This document shows, piece after piece, positions 30,882-38,250 of a stretch of DNA of 38,250 nt. The stretch lies in the NCBI GenBank assembly GCA_032718475.1, contig JAUCBJ010000647.1:1-38250 (forward strand), written 5' to 3'. This stretch comes from Nemertoderma westbladi. Taxonomy: Eukaryota; Xenacoelomorpha; Nemertodermatida; Nemertodermatidae. The position numbers and the translations under genes are program-made. Every line of letters begins with the position of its first letter. The first letter of the stretch is position 1. The notes beneath the pieces were generated by a model. That model did no database searches, was not told the DNA's origin, and saw only the letters and a list, made by a program, of their open reading frames with translations.

Positions 30882-33009
30882 TTAGTTGCACATGTCTTTA
30901 TCGTCACAGCAAATTAATTCGCAATCCGCGGTATCCGCACACAGCAATGGTTCTGCTTTGTCGCAATATTGTCGGTAATCTGGCAGGATTCCCGCCATTC
31001 CCACTACGCCGTCATAAACTGTGTTATCTCCTTTTTTCAAACTCTGGAATAAAAATATACATTTTAGTGCCTCAAGTATTATTATGATTTTAACACAGAA
31101 TTCGCCAATGTGTCAATTTCTGCATTTCTTTATGTTGAAATGTATTCTGAATCCGATTAACACACTTAGAAGGCCACACTCCCACGATATTTAGGCTATC
31201 GTTTTAAAATTGTACCTACTGTATATGCCAGTTTTGCATAGGAATTGGAATTTTTTATTAGACGTCAAATCAGCTCAAATTTACGCAATTAAAATATGAA
31301 CAATAACGATAACATAATAAAATAGTTAACAGAACAACAAAAGTACCAACAAGACAATGCAAAGACCTTTAAACAGATATATAATAATTGTTCATTAAGC
31401 ATCTGTAATCTGTACTGTATATTTATATAAAATATTGAAATATGTTACTGAAAATAAAATGGTCCAATTTAAAATAGGTTAGAAATGAATGTACTATATG
31501 TTTATAAAAAAAATATATATATGTTTTAATATGTTACTGAACTGAAAATAAGATGGGCATAGGATAGGGCCTATACGTAGTTGCACGGGGTCTCTAAAAC
31601 ATTGAGTAATAATGATTTGTCGTCGAGGATAGCCCCATGTGACTGCGTCTCGTTTCCATAGACCGTATGATAATGAATTTTTTTAAAACAACCTATATAA
31701 CAAATTTTACTATTATAAATAGAGTAAGCCCGGGAAACGTTGATATAAAATAGGAAACAACGAATCGGGAGCTAGAATTGTAGTTTATTATGATAGAGGG
31801 AGATTTGATTTATATTTTTAAAACTTAACAATCGAATTTGTCTTAAGGGTTTTTTAATGCTTTTTGAGTAATCATTGTTAAAAATTTTAATAATTTTTTC
31901 TGAAACTGTGACGGAATCTGAGTTGGTAAAAGATCCCGAACGGTGTGTGTTGGTGTCGTATGGAGAATAGGCGCCGCCGCGTTTCCTAGGCAACTGAAAG
32001 GCTGTGGTTGGAACTGAAAGGCCGAAGGCCGTTGAAATAACTGAGTTTGTAGTTATTGCTGTTCGTAATATCTGATAAGCACAGTCAGTCTAATATAACA
32101 ATAGCAGTAATATTGACAGCGATGACGGTTAAAAACCGTCTGACCTCTACACTCAATGTAGCCAACTGAAGCACAATTAACAGAGTAACTTGTTATATAT
32201 ATTACATGGGATACACATTCCTACCTTGGTTTGGCCTACCAGTGAATGCGCGATAATTGATGGTAAGCCGCCCTATCCTTGGTTGATCTATTCTCTGGCC
32301 CTATGCTATTTTCCCCTGGCCCTATGCTAGCTTCCCCCTGAGATGAGCTAATGTGCTGGCATCTCTCTCTCTCTAGCTGGCAATGTATATTGCCCTGGTA
32401 ACTTCAGTATGCGATATTATATTGGTAATATCGCATATCCCATTATGATTCGTAAATCATGCCTTTCCCCATTTTTCGCTGGGTAGTGCAGCGAATTGGA
32501 TCCGCTAACATAAACAACCTACAGTACATATCCCTATACATTGTTTCCTACGTAATATGTTACATAATTCCAATACCAAAACTATTTTTGTTTGAAATCG
32601 TTACATTTAATGTATTTAAAAGTAAATAAGACCAAAATCCTGGAATATTACTTGCAAACAAAATTACAATCAAAATTGTCGTTTTATATGAAAAGTCAAT
32701 TTTGTCATTTAGGTTGTTTGAAAATGAAAGATAGCAGATTGACTAGCAGATTTCCGACCCGGACAATTCCGACATATCAAAATTAAAGTTGGAAATTTAT
32801 TTTGTTATATTTGGCTCACTCTTCTCTTGTGGCATCTACTGTATGTGTACCGTTACTACCGTTTTATGAAAACGACATGGTACTGTACATACCCAGCAAA
32901 AATCGCAAAGATCTCCTCTATCTTTCACATCTCCATCCGACATTGTCCTTTTGCAACGCAAACTGAATCCAACTACAACAAATGACGCAAATACCAACAA
33001 TTTCAACAT
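30882..33009 (-). CDS. Two-exon gene for small secreted cysteine-rich protein (Ly6/three-finger-like candidate)
   Basis: Exon 1, 33009-32893: 39 codons beginning MLKLLVFASFVVVGFS, a clear signal peptide with cleavage probably near residue 16-17. A GTATGT donor follows directly at 32892. Exon 2, 31043-30882, follows the acceptor TTTATTCCAG and gives 53 codons plus stop. The phase-0 intron is 1,849 bp. The 92-residue product has nine cysteines, at 19, 35, 38, 66, 74, 80, 84, 85 and 91, and ends CC-x5-CN, resembling the C-terminus of Ly6/uPAR/three-finger proteins, although the usual LxCxxC start and CC-x4-CN spacing are not met. No GPI signal or membrane segment follows, so it should be secreted. 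AATAAA overlaps the stop codon (30882-30877). The start at 33042 would add 11 residues; M at 33009 gives the better signal peptide. A saposin-like or lineage-specific peptide is an alternative. Confidence 0.72.
31044..32892 (-). other. Intron of the secreted-protein gene
   Basis: Only its ends match the 250-bp intron of the broken copy: about 150 bp next to exon 1 (32740-32892) and about 60 bp next to exon 2 (31044-31105). The middle 1.6 kb has no counterpart, so it was inserted here or deleted there. It includes a 12-bp-stem hairpin (TATGCGATATTA, 32408-32437), a short CT repeat near 32363, and two CCTGGCCCTATGCTA copies near 32310. No coding gene was seen. Confidence 0.6.
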
Positions 33010-33288
33010 TTTTGACAGAAGCGTTATGTATATTATTAACAAAAATATATAAAAACAAAATAATTTGTTATAATATAAAACTTGGAATAAAACTCGATTT
33101 AGGGGGTAGTGTCGATGATTTTGAAATAGGCCTACTGTATCTTAGTTAAATCGGCTTTTTTATTGGCAGAAGCAGGAGGCTCAGTTGGTTGAGTGCTTTT
33201 ACTACAGTACTACACTACTACTACTATTGGCATGCTACATTGCAGCTGCATTATATAAACATGTATATGCTGTGCCGGCTTTTCGACA

Positions 33289-33498
33289 AAATGCGCCGCC
33301 ACAATATGGGGATTTTCAAGCTTATATATTCTCGTAGCAGCCTTCCGGTCGCCTCCGGCTTCGGGCGACTGTTTGTTTGCTTTTTTAAATCAGAGTTTGA
33401 CTCCTTCCCGCAATAATTGTTTTGCATCGCGGTTTTATTATTTCTGTAATAAGCCTTTCTATTAAAAACATAGTCAATCGGACGCGTCACGCCTCCAA
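33289..33498. promoter_or_regulatory. 210-bp identical upstream block (copy B)
   Basis: Counterpart of 8476-8685. It sits about 280-490 bp upstream of the exon 1 start codon of the intact gene. TATATAAACATG just to its left is shared too. See copy A for motifs. Confidence 0.4.
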
Positions 33499-33559
33499 TT
33501 TATAACATACTGTAGGATCCTATGAGAGCCGAACCGACGTCCGTGTATCACGCCGAAGA

Positions 33560-33837
33560 GTCAATATAGTCATAGGTCTCGGATCTATTTAACGGAACCG
33601 TCAAAATTATGAAGTCTGTGAAGGTTTCTTCAACAGACTGACAGAAGCGGATGCTTCTGGGAGCACTTTATGTACCGCTTTAAAAATCGCTTTAAATACT
33701 GTATAAGTAATATTGCTTTAAAAATATTATAGGAGCTTGTAATGTATAGGCAATCATCAATGCCGTAATATGCGCCGTCACGCGGTCAGACGGTAGACAA
33801 TCTGATGTAGCAGGATAGGGGCCTCATTAGCCTAAAC
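33560..33837. repeat. Direct repeat unit R, copy 1
   Basis: GTCAATATAGTCATAGGTCT through GGGGCCTCATTAGCCTAAAC is repeated at 34645-34914 in the same orientation, nearly identical except for a small indel in the AACAGACTGACAGAAG part. A third copy is split at 8745-8861 and 9505-9685. Period 1,085 bp here. Confidence 0.9.
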
Positions 33838-34060
33838 AGGGTGGGTGTCGCAGTGGAGTCAGATATGAGGCCCATCACCCATACCTACTCTGGGGCACAT
33901 GACCCACAATTGTCTGTGCAGCTCATCTGCTGGGTCATGCCCCGTACCCCTACAGCCAGGTGCAGGTCGCAGTAAAGTAGAGTGGAAATGAGAACACTCT
34001 ACTCCTGACCAGTCATTGGTAGATTTCCATCTGCCTGGCCAGGCCATATACCCCTGCAGC
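33838..34060. repeat. Unclassified interspersed repeat with inverted GGGTCATG arms
   Basis: GC-rich insert at the right edge of unit R. GGGGCACATGACCCA (33890-33904) is complementary to TGGGTCATGCCCC (33929-33941), giving a stem of about 12 bp. Possibly a SINE body. No tRNA-like head was found. Confidence 0.4.
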
Positions 34061-34100
34061 CAAGTATATGTATATGTAGTATACTATATGTAGTATATAA

Positions 34101-34310
34101 GTACCACCTTGGTGTAGTGGTTGCATTGAATTCACATCTCCCGTAGGTCGTGGGTTCGATCCTCACATGGGCCAGGGCAGTTTCGCGTTTCGGCACGAAT
34201 GCTTTAAAGGGACCAGCAGAGGGTCTATGCAGCCACAGGTGGCACCTCCTTTATGCTGCATGGAGGTGGCAAGTTTTCTTGATCAATGACCTAGAAAACC
34301 TGACCTGACC
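34101..34310 (+). mobile_element. tRNA-derived SINE, full length
   Basis: A-box-like TTGGTGTAGTGG (34109-34120), B box GGTTCGATCC (34153-34162), body TTTCGGCACGAATGCTTTAAA, and tail AGGTGGCACCTCCTTTATGC through ACCTAGAAAACCTGACCTGA. The tail recurs at 30057. The next sequence is a LINE 3' end, which may be a coincidental neighbour. Confidence 0.85.
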
Positions 34311-34644
34311 TATGCACACTGCAAACTGTCTCACCAAGATACATAATAGCCACATTGATAGGATCTCATACTTTAAACTCCAACCCCTCGAAACCAGACG
34401 TATAATTTTCGATTTACGTATGGTGTACAACATCTGGAATGGTAAATTAGTACTAGAATTTGGTGACTTTTTCCAGTTCAAAGTTTGTAATTATAATTAT
34501 GATAATATTAGTGTTAATTTTTAATTTCTTTTATCTTTTAAATATTTTTAGACATAGTCAGCACCCGATTACTTTCTGCCAACAGTAAGCCAACTATGCC
34601 TTGTTGGTTTCTCCCTCAATATCGTCATAATAATCATAATAATA
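34311..34644 (+). pseudogene. LINE 3' fragment with microsatellite-like tail
   Basis: Plus-strand translation gives RISYFKLQPLETRRIIFDLR, MVYNIWNGKLVLEFGDFF, the typical C-terminal end of CR1/Jockey/L2-like LINE RT ORFs, ending at a stop at 34522-34524. A short 3' region ends in ATAATAATCATAATAATAG, as in LINEs with simple-repeat tails. Heavily 5'-truncated. Confidence 0.8.
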
Positions 34645-34914
34645 GTCAATATAGTCATAGGTCTCGGATCTATTTAACGGAACCGTCAAAATTATGAAGT
34701 CTGTGAAGGTTTCCCCAACAGAAGCGGATGCTTCTGGGAGCACTTTATGTACCGCTTTAAAAATCGCTTTAAATACTGTATAATTAATATTGCTTTAAAA
34801 ATATTATAGGAGCTTGTAATGTATAGGCAATCATCAATGCCGTAATATGCGCCGTCACGCGGTCAGACGGTAGACAATCTGATGTAGCAGGGTAGGGGCC
34901 TCAGTAGCCTAAAC
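34645..34914. repeat. Direct repeat unit R, copy 2
   Basis: See 33560-33837. This copy continues to the right into sequence ending GGGATGACGAGTACTCAAG as in copy A (9505-9685). That right part is replaced in copy 1 by the 33838 insert. Confidence 0.9.
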
Positions 34915-35277
34915 TGCTTACTGCGGGATGACGAGTACTCAAGTGACGGAATGAATGCAGGTCAGACCTAATGAACAAGCCTAGAACTCACACTGTAGTA
35001 CCATGGCCTACTATATATAGTAGGCCATGGTAGTAGTAGCCCTTAATGTGTCAGTGAATTTATATTTCGCGAAGGGTTATTTAAATAAACAACAATTATT
35101 TGAATTAGAGCCCCTATCTGTTTTGTTTATGAATGCTATCGAACGATGAGAGTGCGATATGTGCCACCTATCAGTTAATCGATAGCTTTCAACCAAACTT
35201 TAACCTTTTCGATAACTTTCGCATAAATTCCGGTAGCTTTCGTTAGCTTTCGGTAATTGTCCTCTTTCAGAACTATC
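34789..35277. repeat. Diverged direct repeat S, copy 1
   Basis: Matches 36215-36660 in the same orientation with many substitutions and indels: AATGTATAGGCAATCATCAA, GTGAATTTATATTTCGC, AATTAGAGCCC..ATC, TGAATGCTATCGAACGATGA and TTTCGGTAATTGTCCTCTTT are shared. It overlaps the right part of unit R. It ends with short GAAAGCTAACGAAAGCTACC repeats (minus strand). Confidence 0.8.
35000..35033. other. Perfect 34-bp palindrome
   Basis: TACCATGGCCTACTATA followed directly by its exact reverse complement, with no loop. The diverged copy S2 (near 36390) lacks it. Confidence 0.95.
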
Positions 35278-36214
35278 GCGTTGTTGCTCTCTCCATGGCA
35301 CCCAGCGGCTAAAAATAGAGCTACAATAATAGATAAATCGAATCTAATAAATAATAGAGAAAAATAGATAGCAAGACCTAGAAATAGTCGCCTTAAACAT
35401 TTAAAAATTATTGTAAAATAGATTATTATTGCTCGCTCACAATTCTGTGTAACAACACAAGACATTTAGCGAATGAGAAATGAGTTAACAGTTCACACGT
35501 CCTGTGTATATATAGGCCTACAAAATAGAACACAATCATATTATTGGTCGCAGTCTGTGAGTTTCACAAACTGAAAACACTTAACAGAGACACCAGACTC
35601 AGACACCACATCTTACTGTCCCATACCATATGTTTATTAGATAGCGGCTGTTACATAGTGGATCCTTTGTAGGTTCAATGGTAAGTAGTGATGTAGTGAC
35701 AAACAATCACGAACTAACCCAGTTAAAGTGTGCATTAGATACCTGCTGTTACATCTCCACTTTGTCCACTTATCGCGGTTTTATTAAAGTAGAGCGAAAA
35801 AAGGCCGTCATCTTTAGGGAGGGGGGAGTGGGGGTACCCCCTACTAGGGTGAAATTTTTTAGATTTTTTGTTTTTTATTTTATCTGATGCAGAATTTAAT
35901 GGGGATTTCAAAACTTAAATCGGCTTGGCGAGATCTTTTTAGTTCTTGACTTATCACGCTGTCTTTCCGTCTACCAGTTTGTGGAGAAAATTTAGAAGAC
36001 AAACAGACAGACAAACCGTTAGGCAGACATATTAGATACCACCAAATATTAAAACTGACATCGGAAATAAAATCACTGACACCGAAAACCCCCTTTTTGC
36101 GAATTTTAGTAAGGTCACAGTCTTGTTAGCACTTCTGGCAGGAACCACTCAGATCTGGTCAAGATCACCTTAAATATACAAAAGGCCTACCTATCGAATA
36201 TCGCCATAAAACTA
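35278..36214. other. Intergenic stretch, no gene seen
   Basis: AT-rich, with no known repeat recognised. It includes a short G-run (GGGAGGGGGGAGTGGGGGTACCCCC, 35817-35841) that could fold. The 96-codon minus frame 35465-35175 has a hydrophobic stretch but no support, because its end is made of the S repeat. Confidence 0.4.
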
Positions 36215-36660
36215 TTATTAGAGTTTGTAATGAATAGGTCATCATCAATGCTCAACGCCACCACGCGGTCAGCAGACGGTAGCCGGTCTGATGGTAGCAG
36301 GGTAGGGATGGGGACCGCAGTACCCTAGGCCTACCGGACTGCTGTAGGCCTACTGACTACAGGTCAGGCCTAATGAACAAGTCTACACGTAGCACTGTTG
36401 TATTAGTAGAGCCCTTACTGTGTCAATGAATTTATATTTCGCAAAAGAATATTATTTGAAATTAAACAGCAATTATTTGAATTAGAGCCCATATCACTTT
36501 TGTTTATGAATGCTATCGAACAATGAAAGTGCAAAATGTGCCCCCTATCAGTGAATGGATGGATAGCTTTAAACCCTACTTTAACTTTTTCGATAACTTT
36601 CCCATAACTTTCGGTAGCTTTCATTAGCTTTCGGTAATTGTCCTCTTTCAGAAATATCCG
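36215..36660. repeat. Diverged direct repeat S, copy 2
   Basis: Counterpart of 34789-35277, about 1.4 kb further right. It contains AGGCCTACCGG words absent from copy 1. Both copies end within TCCTCTTTCAGAA.TATC. Confidence 0.8.
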
Positions 36661-36864
36661 ATATAAGGCACTATTATCCCTTATTTCCCTTCAATATACT
36701 GTACAGTATATTCCAAGCCTGTTTCAATGTACAGAAATTAGGTCTACATGAAATAATGCAAATGTTATTAATACTGTAGTTACATTTTCATTTACAGTAG
36801 TATTGGCAAATTCAGAGAGACTTTCCTGTAAACAAAATTAAAAGATTTTCAAAAAACGTAGCAG

Positions 36865-37140
36865 ACACGTGTGAGTGTATTGAACGAGTTAACCGTATGT
36901 ATATACGGTACGGGGAAAAATACTACAGTAAGATACGTGGAGTGTGTTGGACAGACCAACAGTATGTACTGTACGAGAGACACGTGTGAGTCTACAGTAA
37001 GTGTGTTGAACGAACTATATAACTGAATGTGCTGAGTATAAGTGTGTTGGACAGACCAACAGTATGTACTGTACGAGAGACACGTGTGAGTTTAAGTGTG
37101 TTGAACGAACTATATAACTGAATGTGCTGAGTATAAGTGT
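36865..37140. repeat. Minisatellite, about 100-bp unit
   Basis: AGTGTGTTGGACAGACCAAC at 36941 and 37041 starts two near-identical units containing GAGAGACACGTGTGAGT and GTTGAACGAACTATATAACT. Partial, diverged units flank them on both sides. Confidence 0.9.
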
Positions 37141-37213
37141 ATGAAACATTAATAATCGTAAATCATTACCCGAGGCTGCAATCTCAGCGCAATTATATTT
37201 AGAAACAAACTTA

Positions 37214-37517
37214 TAGAGTGGCGAAACTACAGTACAGTAGTGGTATCACTGATATGTTGGTAGGTATATACTGTATAGAGTGGCGACACTACAGTTACAG
37301 TAGTGGTATCAATGATATGTTGGTAGGTATATACTGTATAGAGTGGCGACACTACAGTACAGTAGTGGTATCACTGATATGTTGGTAGGTATATACTGTA
37401 TAGAGTGGCGACACTACCGTACAGTAGTGGTATCACTGATATGTTGGGAGGTATATACTGTATAGAGTGGCGACACTACAGTACAGTAGTTGTATCACTG
37501 ATATGTTGGTAGGTATA
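37214..37517. repeat. Minisatellite, 62-bp unit, about five copies
   Basis: The unit starts TAGAGTGGCGACACTACAGT and ends GGTATATACTGTA; the copies differ by one to three bases. The array stops inside its fifth copy exactly where an LTR begins (37518). Confidence 0.95.
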
Positions 37518-38183
37518 TGTTCGCGCTTTCAGACCTTTGGCAGTTTAACCCACCAAATTAAGATGTCTTCTAGATATTAAATCTGCTTTTAGTCTATGAC
37601 AAGTATTTGATTCACTACACTAGTCGAAACCAATCCGTGCGCGACCATTCACCCGCTGGATATTCCCGGGAGATTGGGTTCGACGGTTTAATTTTATTGC
37701 TATGTAAGCCTAATGTATTATTCGACTGACAGTATTATATAATCTCTGACAATATTATTCACCTTCGGTAATATTAACAGTTCCTTTAGGACGTGGCGCT
37801 TTATCTATATAAACAGAGTTATGACTTAAACTACTCACAACGATATGGCTTAATTATAATTCACATATATGGCGCATTCTTTAGGAATTGCTTCTTTAAC
37901 AGACTCACTCATACACAATGCTGCACAATACTGCACACTAATCTGCCAATCTTCACTGATTTTAGTCACATATAAAAGGAACACAGGCTGACTCATGTAG
38001 GGTCTATCAAATAACATTAGATTCACTTCAAACCACTTTAACATAAGTCACAATCGTTATTGGTAACCTTTCTCTCTTACCTTCGGTATATCAAGAATAT
38101 TGGGTTGCGGGGTTATTTATCGTTATTCCAAATATAATAATTCATCAACCATATTATGAAGAACTGACAGTAAATAGCAGTAT
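37518..38183 (-). repeat. Partial, diverged copy of the BEL-2 LTR
   Basis: Starts TGTTCGCGCTTTCAGACC like both BEL-2 LTRs and follows them for about 660 bp (GTGCGCGACCATTCACCCGC, CAGTTCCTTTAGGACGTGGC, ACAGTAAATAGCAGTA) with many substitutions and small gaps. It then departs from them. It interrupts the 62-bp minisatellite; GTATA (37513-37517) would be one copy of the target duplication. It is older than BEL-2. Whether it is a solo LTR or a truncated element cannot be seen from the window. Confidence 0.88.
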
Positions 38184-38250
38184 AAAACAACAACTGAACG
38201 GTTAGGTATATCGGTACATCAGTACCGGTATGTCAGCATTGAGATATTTA

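Noticed and set aside
33175-33200. tRNA-like piece GGAGGCTCAGTTGGTTGAGT
   Set aside because: It resembles an A-box half only, with no B box or body following; too short to call a SINE.
35175-35465. 96-codon minus frame with a hydrophobic segment resembling a signal peptide
   Set aside because: Its C-terminal third is the short GAAAGCTA repeat and the second S copy does not preserve the N-terminal part.

Overview
The window looks like repeat-rich, intron-bearing genomic DNA of an animal, most likely a marine invertebrate. It has long AT-rich non-coding stretches, short words such as TAGGCCTA and TACCGGTA scattered throughout, tRNA-headed SINEs, and LINEs, BEL/Pao and Gypsy-type LTR elements, plus hAT-, piggyBac- and PIF/Harbinger-like DNA elements. 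The flavour suggests an echinoderm or hemichordate, but that is a weak inference. No bacterial operons, rRNA, true tRNA or CRISPR were seen.

Left part (1-9,690). A minus-strand LINE has an ORF2 that is open for 720 codons to the window edge. Its N-terminus carries a C4HC3 (PHD-like) finger ahead of the endonuclease and reverse transcriptase (RT). A decayed ORF1 lies upstream at 2,916-3,741 and is broken by a hAT-type element with a perfect 8-bp target duplication. Next come an inverted-repeat element (5,196-5,746), a piggyBac-like TTAA element (6,445-7,279), a LINE 3' fragment (7,284-7,766), the broken copy of a small secreted-protein gene (7,764-8,224), a 32-bp tandem array, and a PIF/Harbinger-like element (8,862-9,504) whose empty site survives in two paralogous sequences further right.

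Centre (9,690-29,625). This is a four-level nest. A BEL/Pao fragment on the plus strand ('BEL-1') is split by a 5'-truncated minus-strand LINE. The LINE is split by a 15,740-bp BEL/Pao element on the minus strand ('BEL-2', two 1,207-bp LTRs, TSD acata). BEL-2's gag is split by a 3,991-bp plus-strand Gypsy-type element (two 188-bp LTRs, TSD gctat). In the two inner cases the interrupted reading frame runs on exactly across the insertion point. BEL-2 has young LTRs but lacks its RT and RNase H. The Gypsy-type element keeps one open 1,095-codon frame but lacks a protease and the middle of the RT. Both therefore look non-autonomous, probably copied with proteins supplied by relatives.

Right part (29,625-38,250). 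The most gene-like locus of the window is here: a two-exon minus-strand gene (33,009-30,882) for a predicted 92-residue secreted cysteine-rich protein ending in a CC-x5-CN motif, reminiscent of the Ly6/three-finger fold. The copy at 7,764-8,224 is its truncated duplicate, and both copies share a 210-bp identical block upstream of exon 1. Around it lie SINEs, a LINE 3' fragment, direct duplications of about 275 and 450 bp, a perfect 34-bp palindrome, two minisatellites, and a diverged partial copy of the BEL-2 LTR inserted in the second minisatellite.
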